Origin: Lumbricus terrestris
Taxonomy: Eukaryota; Annelida; Clitellata; Crassiclitellata; Lumbricidae
Length of the DNA stretch: 64,000 bases
NCBI GenBank assembly: GCA_949752735.1
Contig: OX457036.1
Span: forward strand, 16,524,433-16,588,432
Reading direction: 5' to 3'
A program made the translations under genes and the position numbers. Below the pieces are notes generated by a model that had not been told where the DNA came from, ran no database searches, and saw only the letters and a list, made by a program, of their open reading frames with translations. Every line of letters starts with the position of its first letter. Within the stretch, counting starts at the first letter, position 1. This document shows, one piece after another, positions 1 to 45,000 of the stretch.

Positions 1-1086
1 ACGTCATTGACCCAATTTCAGCGATCGGTTAATTATCAACGGGATTCCTAAAAAAATTATGGTTCGGCGAACATTCGAGAGTCTAAAATTCTAAATAATT
101 ATATCACATATATATATATATATACTTAATATAAATATGTCTACGTTTACTTGTTTTGCACAATATACACTTTATACTGCCTCAAAGTGTATAGACTATA
201 GAAGGACTTTTGATACAGCCTGTAGGCCTAAGAGTCACGATTACAACGGAAAGTGCCGATCATGATTGGCGAAAATAAACGAAACGTCGATATATATTAT
301 AATGAATCTTATGCTTCGATAACCGTGGACGTTCTGGAGTGCATCTGAGATTGCCTCATTTATATAGCGCAGGGATATAAGCTTATTCGGACATAAACAA
401 CCATCGGGTCTCATTATCTGTTTTATCGTTAACTGTTAAACTGCGATAACCGTCGAAAACTGGAAAACTGGGAAAATGCCACTGATTATGATTATGGGAC
501 CCATAAAGTTACAGCTCAACAGAAATTCCATTATAGGAAATGATTTGCTTCCAAATAGGTTATGTTTGTATATATGTCTGTTTATATATAGGAAAGCAAA
601 GCAATGCAAAGCAAATATTATTCGACCTGCGAGGCTGCGACATATGCTTTATGAAACTTCAAATGGCAGTAAAAGTTCAGGACGCTCAGAAATCGTCATT
701 GCATGCACGCATATTCAAAATTCCTAATAATTTCAGTAAGTTCAATAAACTCTGAATTTAATTAGACTGAGCTCGAAGTATTAATTTACTTGCACCTGCC
801 AAAGGGTGTGTGAGTGACGATGAGTAGGGTTCAAATCAGTTTTTGTGGGGGGTAGTATGGACCCAGCCGTCAAAGTTTTGAACGCATGCTGCATACAAAT
901 TATTTCAGTTAATTTTTTTAAAGAAGGGAAACTTGTAGCAAGACGATGAAAGTTCCCTCTGCCTATACTACGCCACCAATAATTCCAGCCTGATTTTTTA
1001 TAGCTTCATGCTAGTCGACGTTCACGTTAGGCTATTCACTTGAAGCGCGAACATGATGCATGCCAGAAGAACAATAGGCTAGTACT

Positions 1087-1222
1087 CATAGGCGCAATCA
1101 CGTCCTAAAAGTTGGAGGGGACCAAATGAATCACGTCCTGAAAGTTGGGGGGGACCATAATGATAAAGTCAATGGGACCACTCAAAAGTTGGGGGGGACC
1201 AGATAGGGTGGTTGCGCCTATG
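1087..1222. mobile_element. hAT-type MITE, 136 bp
   Basis: The ends are inverted repeats (CATAGGCGCAATCA and, at the other end, TTGCGCCTATG). The element is flanked by a perfect 8-bp direct repeat CTAGTACT at 1079-1086 and 1223-1230. Inside, a block with GTTGGGGGGGACCA is repeated about three times. An 8-bp target duplication is typical of the hAT superfamily; no coding capacity. Confidence 0.85.
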
Positions 1223-1842
1223 CTAGTACTGTTACTTTTGTGTGTGTACGGTGTACCCGTTGATATCCGCGAACAAATGAAGTAAATCGCAACCTAAAGT
1301 TTTGCTTTTCCCGCCAGACTGAGAGCGCCCGTCTTTCGGGCTCTGACAACGACGCTACGTATTGGGCGCGAACAAGACTGTTGAAGAGAAGCGGCGCCAC
1401 TGTCACTGACATGTCATTGTATTTTAACTAGATTTGTAGTGAAGCCAGGGCCGTGTTTAACATAGGTCCATTCGGTGCGGTGCACCGAATGCCCCTGAAC
1501 CGAGAGTTTTGTTGCCATTGGCCAAATGCCTTTTAAAAATCTCAGTGTAACTTAAACCTTTTGTAAAATCAGTAAGTGTAAGCAAACATTAATTTCACTA
1601 AGTTCACCGACGTTGCGTGCTTGCTTACTGACCCGCCACAGCCGACAAACCACGTAGGGTAGCCTATTGAACAGCGGATTTTTGTAAATGAGTAATCTTG
1701 TAAGACTGTCGAATGGCACTTTGCCCCTGCTGTAACACCTTGCACCGACACTCGAAGAACCTTAAACACGCCCCTGAGTGAAGCGCGCTCTTGTGCAAGA
1801 CTTGTTTTGTTAAAGCGCGGTGTAAATGACTAGGGCCTAATT

Positions 1843-1940
1843 TTATTGTATTGTATTGTATTGTATTGTATTGTATTGTATTGTATTTGATTGTATTGTA
1901 TTGTATTGTATTGTATTGTATTGTATTGTATTGTATTGTA
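1843..1940. repeat. (TATTG)n microsatellite
   Basis: About twenty copies of the 5-base unit TATTG with one imperfection near 1887. Confidence 0.95.
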
Positions 1941-2148
1941 TGTCCTTGGCATGGCTGACAGCGACTACGGCTATTGCGGTCTGCAGTGAGAAGGTGCATC
2001 GATTGGCATTTGCATGAAAATAAGCGCATGTGTGTTGGCGTCCATTGCAGTTCTTGGTGCTTTTTCTTATATAAATTATAAAATGGCTTTATTATAGTTA
2101 CTAGCGTTGCGCTGTATTGCTGTAAATGAGATGGAATCACTGAAAAAG

Positions 2149-2386
<238 letters not shown>

Positions 2387-3097
2387 CAGTGCCGTCTTAT
2401 CCAATAGGAACAGTGTAGGCATGCACTGTAGGCCTACGTGCTAATTAGGGCTTACGAAAGTCAAAGAGTCATTGAGTAAACAAATTTAGAAAATAGAAAA
2501 ACTGTAATATAAAGTTAGTAACCTTAAAGTTTGTGCTGAAACAATTTAAGTTAAGCTGTGTTGCACAATGTTAACTTTGCCGCTCTTTAGACTACATTAG
2601 CACAATCGCATAGGCTAATCAGACTGTTCCTATAATATGCTATTACCCGCATTAGCGCTCTGAGCGTTCATGAATGAATCATGAGTAAACATGAATACAG
2701 TGTGTATTTATAACCGTTCACGTGATGCAATATAGACCGTGCGTGTAATCGTAATCTTGTGATTTCTACAGCCCCCCATAAAAGCAAAACCGCGGGAACC
2801 AGTTTATTCACAGCTAGGCGCTTAATCAAAATAGAATAACAGCGGCTGTCAACATTTTCTAGGGGTCTGGGGAAATATCATTCCGTGGGGGTGGAAGGGG
2901 ACGCCCCCTGAAGATGCCTAGATTATACGGTGTCGGGTCTGTCGGCTGAGTCAGAAGCCCACGCAGCGTTATTTCGAAGCAGGAACGAGGAAGCCTTTCC
3001 CGTGGTTCCAAGCAGCGCATTCGACCCGTTGGAAACTGCGCAGAGAATGGCAGTCTCTTCCCCCATTTCCCCGCGACAGCTAGAGGGCGCCAGTGAA

Positions 3098-3099
<2 letters not shown>

Positions 3100-3145
<46 letters not shown>
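3100..3145. repeat. (TA)n microsatellite
   Basis: A pure TA run of about 46 bases. Confidence 0.95.
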
Positions 3146-3150
<5 letters not shown>

Positions 3151-4329
3151 TCATGTCGTCTGGACTACTTTCGGCATAGCGAATTATGAGGCGGACGGCG
3201 CCAGAGGTAATGGAGGTGCTAATTGCAAATGTCATGACTGACTGTAACAGCGCGTAAAGCAAGCAGCCTTAGACGAAGCGGAGAATCCATTCAAATCGGA
3301 TCTCTTATAATTGAATCCGATGCCTCGTTATTATGCTCCACCAGGTCTACCTGATAGAGAAGGAATCGGTCAGCGTCACACCCAATTACAGTTGAGTCGA
3401 TTACACGTCAAGACGGTGACAGGGATTCCGCCAGAGATAATAACTGAACTGTAGAGTTGACGCCATTTCTCATCTGTGGGGCTGTATTTCAAGACGTAGC
3501 CCTACGCGATGAGTCTATTACGAACTAAGCCTTTCTGATGCATCACAGCGAGAACATTGTCAGTCATATTGTTGCCTAGGTCTACGTAGAGATGTGAAAC
3601 TACTTCAACGCTGATAAAATTAATGTAGCTCTATTATTAGCCTGATCAGATGGCGTCGAACCTCTTGGCTTGACCACCCCACTTGTAATGGGCAACCGCT
3701 TAGCCTATACTGTCCCGAAAGAAGTCACCTTGCTCCAACAATTGTCCAAGTCCTTTCTCTAGCCATGGTTGGACTTGGTGCTGCTTTTGAATAGACCCTA
3801 TAGAAGCGCTACATAATAATAAAAATAACCGAAAAGTGAACCAGCCTGTGTGACTCGTGAAGTGGGGGATCAGCGTACACGGCGCGTTGAATCTTGGGAT
3901 TGTCGTCATCGTAGCCAGTGATGTCAGTGTAATATTGCTTTGAAGAATTCAGAAGATTTCCCTTTTTCACCGCAAAATTATTCTGAAAGTAGGTAAAAAA
4001 TTAATGATAATTTACCTCTCCTTCTTTTGTATTGTTACGGATACACAATTATGCATAAATGGCACGTTCTTTTTGTAAATAACAACATGTGACCACCCAT
4101 AGTAGTATAGGCCTAGGACCTGGGTTATGATGATCTGTACATGTATAGTGTTGGCAAAATGGCAATTTTGACGACTTAAATCGTGGATGCAATGATTTTT
4201 AATAAAGTTTAAATCCGTTAGTTATGCAAGTTCAAACTGACACTGTTATAACATCTGATGAGTCTAGGGTGACCCTGCCTAGCGGAACCTTATGTTCCTT
4301 TGGGTTTACCCATTGACGCCAACTGTCGA

Positions 4330-4378
4330 TTGTATGTATCTTGGTGATCAATAAACTTGACTTGACTTGACTTGACAC
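4330..4378 (+). repeat. Possible retroelement 3' tail ending in CTTGA repeats
   Basis: The sequence TCAATAAACTTGACTTGACTTGAC has a poly(A)-signal-like AATAAA followed by short tandem CTTGA units, as often seen at the 3' end of non-LTR retroelements. No reverse-transcriptase frame is visible upstream, so this is tentative. Confidence 0.3.
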
Positions 4379-4718
4379 ACGAATTCCTTGCGTCCTTCAT
4401 GAATTCCTCAGCGCTCGTCAAGAACCACTGCTGTGCGCTTAGCTTTAGATTAGCGCCTTAGAAATATGGAGTTTACGATTGCAACAGTAGACTTTAAAAG
4501 GGGTCTAAATTATGTTGAAATGGTCTTTTGATTGAAATGTTTGCTGCAATTTTCTGATATATAGGCCTATATGTCTGTGTTGAAATCATTTACTTGAAGT
4601 GGAGACCTTTGCATATTTGGAATACAGTAGACCTAATGACAGCAACCCTCTGATTTTTAATCTGACGTCTTAGCTGCATATTCAATGCCCTTGTTTTAAT
4701 TTATGATTTTGTCTTTAG

Positions 4719-4725
4719 TTACGAA
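4719..4725 (+). other. CFAP57: End of CFAP57 5'UTR exon (TTACGAA) after acceptor
   Basis: A pyrimidine-rich tract ending TCTTTAG at 4718 is followed by 7 bases and the start codon, suggesting the 5'UTR is split by an intron just upstream of the ATG. Confidence 0.5.
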
Positions 4726-36976
<32,251 letters not shown>

Positions 36977-37002
36977 TGTCCATCAGACTTCCATGTGGGA
37001 AA

Positions 37003-37110
37003 GATAGTCATGATATTTTGGATAGTCATGATATTTTGGATAGTCATGATATTTTGGATAGTCATGATATTTTGGATAGTCGTGATATTTTGGATAGTCA
37101 TGATATTTTG
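37003..37110 (+). repeat. 18-bp tandem repeat in the CFAP57 3'UTR, six copies
   Basis: Six copies of GATAGTCATGATATTTTG, one with a single change (CGTGA), directly after the stop codon and before the poly(A) signal. Confidence 0.95.
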
Positions 37111-37221
37111 GGTATCTCTTAAACAATTGAAAATATTTTCTGATAATTTTACGTGTTTTTTTTACGTACTTGATTCGTTAATATAAAGTTTCAGCGTAAA
37201 ATAATATGTTAATGCTTTGTT

Positions 37222-37227
37222 AATAAA
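37222..37227 (+). terminator. CFAP57: CFAP57 poly(A) signal AATAAA
   Basis: TTAATAAAGTTTTTACAC about 245 bases after the stop codon; the first canonical hexamer downstream of it. Confidence 0.65.
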
Positions 37228-40200
37228 GTTTTTACACTTTGGTGATGACCTAGTTTACAGATGTTGTCTACAAATCCTAAAACTACCAACGTTTGAATCA
37301 AAATAGTTTAATAAAACCATAAAGCATTTGAACAGTGATGGTTTGAATGACGTTTATGAAAGAAGCGCAGGAAATTCTTAAGGCTTGAGATTCCATGTTA
37401 CAGTGTAGAAAACAACCATTTTAAACTTAAATTTGCAAGTGTTTATTGCAATAGGTTTTCTGATCTGATTTAAATGGGGGTTTTTATTTTTTATTTTTTT
37501 TCATTTTTCCATGAAACTGCAGCTACCATGGTACAAGCGGTTGCTCTAGAATCCATTCTATCAAGTAGGCCGACTAATTCCTTTATGACTCGCCACCATT
37601 AATTAGCTCATTAATCCAGGGGCGGATACAGAAATTTCAAGGGGGCAAAATTGTTGGTCGTGGGTAGGAAAAAATTTCTGGTCTTTGGCCCAAAAAATCT
37701 GATGACTTTTTTAGTCACTTGGTCAAATGAAATGTCGTGAAAATATACCATTTCCCTGTCCAAAAATCTGACGACTTTTTAGTCACTTGGTCAAATGAAA
37801 TGTCGTGAAAATATACCATTTTCCCTGCCAAAAAAGCTGATGAATATTTGTTTTAGTCAAATGCTACTTTTTCTCTCTCACCTTCTCCTGCTGCATTGAT
37901 TGAAAGCTCTTGTTCAAACCTGATTTGGGGGCCATGTCCTGTGCAAATTTCTGAATGGGGCCATGGCCAGATTGCCCCCCCTGCATTAATCAAACTATCA
38001 AGACTTTAATCTTTCAGCTTTAAATTCAAACAGCCATTTGCTGCACATCTAGTTGCTTAGTTACATAGTAGATATTTTGGATTCACATTTTATTTAGGTA
38101 GTAAGTAGAGAACAATGGGCTTTCTATAAAGTTTGACTTGAAGTAGTTTTTAACTCGTTTTACACGAACTACACATTTATAAATTGGCGGTTTAATGGTC
38201 AATATGTAGATATTTCATAAAAAAATAATTTGTCATGACATGCACACACAGCTAAGCATTCTTGGTTAATAAAAAACACAATCTCAGTTATTGTACACAG
38301 CATTATATGCAACAAAAGACACCAATTAAAAAATTCCTGTTCTTGATGCAACTCAGGACTGAAAGTGGTTTGACAAAGAAGCCGTGTCTGAGGCAGACAG
38401 TGGCAAGGCCCCTTTGTTTAAAAAAATTTCATCAATAGATCTTTAAATCTAATGATTTTAGTATTCATTGTATGCAGGTGTCAAAAATTTGTTGATTGGT
38501 ATGGAGTTTCTGATGAATGCATAGGCCTAAAATGTTAAACATGTGACCTGCAAAGCACATCACGAAAATCAATGTCCAGTCTCAGACCCGACTCGCTTTC
38601 AGCCCTGATTAAACCTAGAAATGATGCAGTTTGTTTCCAAGGTACATTCTTCAGCAAAATACTCCTTTTGGAAACCATAAAATTATATTTAAAATAGCTG
38701 AGAAAATACACTAAGCCATTGTAATTTTATTAGTGTTTATACAATACATACACTTAAAATTTCATTACTATCTCGTAACTATAACCACAAACTGACTACA
38801 TAATATTATTGTCTACTTTATATACAAATATTATTAAAGTAAGAATGAGATCATTGGTATAAAATGATTACAAATGTACGATTACAAAGTGAAAATTTAA
38901 AAGAGACAACATGAGTAAATGCTATGTTTGATTAAGTTTATCATTCAAATTCATATTCTCAATATTAACATAAAACATGAAGTATAAAATTTGTACAAAG
39001 AAATCAATAGCAGTTTCAAGTATAGAATTCCCTTCACGTTTCCTCACTTCAAGAGCCCATAAACAGCTTCCCAGGCAGCGTGGTAGTTCATCCACAATTA
39101 TTTAAAATTCATTCGTTTATTCAGGAATTTCTCTATGAGCAGCACCTCTTCAAAGGGGAATTACTCAGAAGCGCTCCCGATTCTAGCACAACAAAAAAAA
39201 TTTGAATTGAATAAAAAAAATGCTTTGGTAAGAGCTCTAGGAAGAAGACGTAGCTCTAGTTGGAGCCAATTCAGGACCACTCGGCCCACAAATGAAACAG
39301 CTCGATTCTCTTTAATGCTATTAATATCAACACAAGGAACTTGTCGTCATTCATTAACAAGGAAATCAGAGGCATGAACAAGAAAACTTCTTGATAAAAA
39401 AATTATTTTATACTGCATATCTAAGCTCTCATTGTTACAGTTGAAGTTTTCACAAGTTTTCAAGTCACTCCATGATCACATTTTTATATAGCTCTATGAT
39501 TCATTCAGTTTCTTAATGCTTATGTATCAATCTGAACTCAACTGCCTTTCCTTCACCAGCTATTTATGCAGCTGACAACTAAACACTTAAAGAAATCTCA
39601 TTGTTATCAGATCCTGCCTCACAATTCCATGCACAAATAAGCAACAAATTCAAGTTTTACAATTCAAAATTTTATGATGTTTGAGGCGGTTGGTACTTTA
39701 ACACTTGGCATACTTTACTTTTAACAATGTCGGTCAATTAAACTTAAATATATTACACACAGCTATTCAATACCGTACAACAAGTTAACTTTATCAAGTT
39801 TTCACAGCAAATAGTATTCTTAATGTAACTGTCATAACAATTCTAAAGAATCATGCTACTACAGATTATGAATAATTAATTGTTTACTTGGAATGCATAA
39901 CTAAATATATGAAATAGCACAGATAAAGCTCAATGTGAAAGCCATTTGAGTACAAATTAGAAATACAACCACCACAGTGGCAAGCAATTAAAGTACAGTA
40001 CATTCTGCTCTGAATTTACATAAGCTCATTTGTCCAGCTGTAATGGGATGAATATGTTCATATGGGACGATGCATTGCAATAAAAAAATGAATCGAGCTT
40101 TTAAGTATTCTCAATCTTAGCCCAGGAAGTTACAGCTTTGAAAAAATGCTAGCAATTACATGCCTTTAAAATGGGAATCACAGGCAAGTCATCATACAAC

Positions 40201-41835
40201 TATGTGTTATCAGCTCAAACTGTTTCAATTTTACTCAGAAGATCGAATAATTTTATATGGCTAAAAAAGCATAAAGTACCAGTAGGTAAGCTATATCGGT
40301 GTCTACCTGAAATTCAACAGCTTCCTGTCAATTAAGCTTCTACCTGAGATACTGGAATAAACAAAAACAACATAGAGGTCTCATTCGCAATTATGTTCAT
40401 CAAAATTTGCCAGTTAAGCTTTAGTATATCGTTAACAATGTGATAATCTTAAGCCAGTGACCAATTCCTAATCATACCTTCGATCCATTAATGATGAAAG
40501 TGATCAATTTTCCAGCCAATTCTAGTGAAATGAAAATTGCGTACATGAGGAAAAGTCCCTTGCAAACGGCCTACATCTAAAATGGCCAATGAGGAAAATG
40601 CATTGACATTCGTGCAACTACACTCTTGCCGTTAAAGAGTTTAACCTAGATACATGTACTACTTCAAATTTCTACCTATGAACAAGTTACCGCTTTAAAC
40701 TATACCCTTAAACAAGTTACCAGCTGAAATTATACCCATAAAGTTACCAGTTTAACAAGCCACTTTTCCGAAAACGTAAGCAAAATTAAATTATATCAAA
40801 ATATTGTTTATTTCTAAGCATTCTGCATTACTCGCCATCAAGGCAGGAACACTCAGTCATTATTTCACTCTGTTACACGCACGAATAGAATTAAAGAGGT
40901 TACATAAATACAGGAAACTAACTTTAAAGCAAACAGTAACAAAATAAGCAATGATATCACTGACAGAAACTCCGAACGGAACTCGTTACAACAAGCACTC
41001 TAACCATTCCTGCTTAAACACAGTTTAAATATACAATTATTGCTACCAAATAATATGAAAATTAGCTAGCAACTTAAAATTACTGTTCCAATGAGCGAAT
41101 CAAGCTAGTTGACTGGAAACCCTGCTCTTTTTTATTGGTCCCAACAGCTGCCACAGTCAAATTCTCCACAAGCCTCAACTAAATTTTATACAGTGTCATG
41201 ACAACTATATAATAAATTATTAAACATTGCAAATAGCAGTAATAAATTATTATAAATAATAGAAAAGGCAATTGTCACAGCCAAAATAATGGGAATGCAA
41301 AAATGGCCACAGCGGAAAAAGTCATTTGCAAACAGCCTACTATGTCTAAAATGGCCAACAAAGCAAACTATCTTAACATCATCAATGCAACAACATGAAT
41401 AGCAGACAATTGTAAACTTAATAATCACAAATGACAAAGATTTTGATCCATTATGGCAGATATTCAAATTTTGTTTAAACAAATGAACTATGTTTTATGG
41501 CCTTACACTCTAAAACTTCAAACATTTTAAAATTAAAGTTTAAATTCCACACAGAATTTACTTAATTTAAAATTTAGAGGATTTGCGCATATTTTGTTCA
41601 CAAACGAATTTTACTTCACCTAAAATTTAGAGGATTTGCACGCATTTTGTTCAAAAAGTTACCTATAACAAATGTAACTCAAATTCCTTTTGCTTTAGAA
41701 CTATTCTATTCTATTCTATTTACAGACTTATAAAGCTCATCTCACAATACAACCTAATCAGTTGCCATATATTGAAACTAGCAACACAGATATTCAGCAG
41801 AATCTCGGAAAGACTGGCAGCATCTCAAGAACTTC
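37228..41835. other. AT-rich region between convergent genes
   Basis: It contains one MITE (37617-37983) and a SINE tail near 39110-39185 but no coding exon I can support. The long AT-rich, repeat-poor stretch 38000-41835 may be largely 3'UTR of the minus-strand coiled-coil gene, whose stop codon is at 41836-41838; I could not pick a specific poly(A) site. Confidence 0.45.
37617..37983. mobile_element. hAT-type MITE with CAGGGGCGGATACAG...CCCCCCCTG ends
   Basis: A perfect 8-bp duplication CATTAATC flanks it at 37609-37616 and 37984-37991. Inside, a block with ATGACTTTTTTAGTCACTTG and GGTCAAATGAAATGTCGTGA is present twice in tandem. Confidence 0.87.
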
Positions 41836-42006
41836 TCAATCGGTGAGGTCTTTGGAGGCAGACCGTCCGCCTCCTCCATCAGTGGTGGTGGTTCGACTCC
41901 TCAGCAGCGTCTCCAGAATCTCCTGTTCATCGGCTCCTGTTGTATTCATGCTGTTGATCGTTATTTTGGCATCCGGTGCAGACGTCGAAATGAGTCGGTA
42001 AATGTC
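41836..42006 (-). CDS. Coiled-coil gene terminal exon (12)
   Basis: Acceptor TTTACAG; codes DIYRLISTSAPDAKITINSM and ends RSASKDLTD then TGA. The open frame and in-phase junction support it. Confidence 0.85.
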   Translation of the reverse strand, partial: DIYRLISTSAPDAKITINSMNTTGADEQEILETLLRSRTTTTDGGGGRSASKDLTD

Positions 42007-45000
42007 CTGTAAACCACGTCAAATTGCTTCAGCGTCATTTTTGTACTCCAAATGCTGCACTCAGTCATTGCTAATTCTGTTTCTCAATGCAACACTGAGA
42101 AGGAACTGTTGACATGAGCTGTCAACTGTCAGTATTTGACAGTTGACACACGCACATACATCCAACTGTAATTATTACAGTTGTATGTATGTATGTATGT
42201 ATGTATTGTGTTGTTCTGTATATGACTATTTATAAAGCATTTCTTTCAGCAAAAGCCTTTAAGAGGCACTCGCAGTGCGATCAACCGAGAGAGATAAGGC
42301 AGGATTTGAAATTTGTATGTATGTGTCTCGCTACTTGTCAAAAGCTTTTACGAATCTCACAAGTGTGCCTAAAATTGCCATCCAACAAATGAAAAGAAAT
42401 GTATCTTAATCCTGCAATTGACATCATCATATTAAGTGTTTACCGTAGCTTGTGGGTATTGAATTTCCTTACCAGAAGTTCAATGCAAACCTTTGGGATT
42501 CCATTGGATGGCTCTAGGTATGTGCAAGAGCATGTTAGTAATGACGTGGGGCGCGGTGGTGTAGTGGTGTAGTGGTGGTGTCGTTGCCTTGAAGCCGGAA
42601 GGTTCGAGGTTTTAATCCACCTCAAGTCGCCACGTAGGGACCTTGGGCAAGTCCTTCACTCACAATTGCTCAGCGCTTCGGCATGAAACTCCGATGCAGT
42701 GTCCGCTCTGTAGTCGGGAGCGCCTCTGAGTAGTAGCTTGAAGGGGCGCTATAACAAGTGGCCATACAAACAAACAAACCAACAAAACGTTCTAAGTTAG
42801 CTAAGCATACTTTACTTGCAGATGATGAATCTGTTGTTCTTAATAACCTTTAACGCTGCTCAGGCCAGCAAGGGAGCACTCTGAAGAGTGGGATCGGTAA
42901 ACTGATCAGCTTTATAACCTAGCACTCAAATAAAGAAGTAGTATTCAAATAGGAACTTTACCTCTTTCTCCTTTTCCAGCTGTAGTTCCTTCATCACCTT
43001 CTCCAGGTGGTACTTCTGCTTTGAAAGTGCTTCCAGGCGCTGGTTCAACGTGTTGTTGTCATCCTCAAGGCACTGAGCTCTGACCTTTAACGATGATGCA
43101 AGTCTCATCTGCTCCTGACTCACTTCCTCCTGCTCAGACAACCTGTCAACAAAATTAACAGATACACATTCATGAACAATCTTCAATTTCGATTTCTGGT
43201 TTAATCATATTCTAATTGTGTGACATAACAGTCTACGGTCCTGGTCCTTGTCTGCATAACATCAAGTAGCTCTAAAAAAGGAGTTAAAGAAGTAGTTGCA
43301 ACCAAGGCCGTAGCTAGGGGGTGTTTTGGGTGTTTGAACCCCGAAATGGAAAATTATGTAAAAAATAATTGTTTTAATTAATTGGTGACATTTTCTGACA
43401 ATTTTTCGGCCGGATGACTAAAAAAAAGGTCATCAGTTTTTCAGGAAGGAAAATTTGTGACATTTTCTGACGATTTTGGCCAGATGACTAAAAAAGGTCA
43501 TCAGTTTTTCGGGTGTGAAAGAAACACCCCCCGAAATCAAATCCTGGCTACGGCCTTGGTTGCAACTATCTATCCTCCGACGTAGTTAAAAACCAGTTAT
43601 AACTATGCTCCTGACTAGAAGTTAGTCACTAACTACTTAGTAATAGTTTACCTGCTGCTAACTAGTTAGTGTCCATCTCTGGCAATTGTTACGCATACCT
43701 GGACAGCAGGTCCCTCTGCTCCATGAGAAGGTTGTGGTGACTTTTCTCCATGTTGTCTTTGTATTCCAGTTCCTTTGTCATGGTGACTCTGATCAGCGCC
43801 AGTTCATTCTCCAGGTGCTCAACCTTTTCGTTGAGCTGCTGGCGCTCACCTTTAAACGCCTCCCTGGAAATCGAAAAAATACGGAAATGTTGATCGCACA
43901 AGTAATGTTTTCAACCTAGTAAACAAAAGTGAGTTTATGGTAAAGATAAATATGAAACTCCTAGCTTTCTCAACATCATACTAATGCTGCATCAGGGTGA
44001 CCTATATACTCACCTGCACTTTGATGAGTCACCTCTGCTAGTTTCAGTACGTGATTGGAGACCGTGAGCGATCTAAAAGTAGTGGCAACACTACCATAGA
44101 TCGTGGCAGGTCATATGACGGTAACGGTTATTCAAACAATCCGATTGACACACCGCAACCGGTTATAGTGTACATTTATGCAATTTAAACAATTCACCAG
44201 AATGCAAATTACAGAAGACATGAATCTTAACCATTAACAGAACAGACAGCCTACAATACATGTATGGTGTATTGTAATGTAACAACGGGTAAAACAACAT
44301 AGGGCACTGCTTTAAGTTAGAAGTCTGAGGTGCTATATAAATGTCTGCTTATGATTACGATTACGGCTGATGGTGAAATTACTTTGCTTTGAAGATCTTG
44401 TTCTTGCTGTGCATTCTGTGTTCATTGTATTTGCGGCACTGAACGTTGTACTTCTCCATCATTCGCACGAGCTCCACCTTGATCTGGTTGAACTCCCGCT
44501 GGACATTTTGCAGTTGATCGGAGAGAGACTTCCTGTCGTCCACCGTGTCTTTCTGTTCAAACGCATCCGATAAGATCTCAGAATTTTACGGCAAGTCGAT
44601 TTAATCGAAGCGCAATATACCGCCGGTAAATAAACTGACCTCCATGACGCAGCCTTTGTGTGGCCCTGAGCAATTTCAAGGATTTACATTGCATTATATG
44701 CTATGCCCGTAATCCAACAACTGAGTGGATTCCATGTTAAACTTGGATTCTATTAAATTGGAAAGCAAAATGCAAGCTCTAAGATGCAATGGTCCAGTGC
44801 ATAGGATTGCTGTCTCTGATTGGTCTTCGTATTCAAGTGGAGCTATATAAATCTCAAATGACAATCACAGTTGAACTTAGATCCATCTGTGATTCATCCA
44901 ATGCTTACTTAATTATGCACAGAAGAGCAAGAAATTAATGCCTTCCTGGTTATATGTTGTTGGATTTTACTGCTATGCTTACTTACTTCAGTTGGTCAAA

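Noticed and set aside
42547..42620. tRNA gene
   Set aside because: The tRNA-like head is followed by the SINE body and tail and has a decayed B box; it is a SINE, not a functional tRNA.
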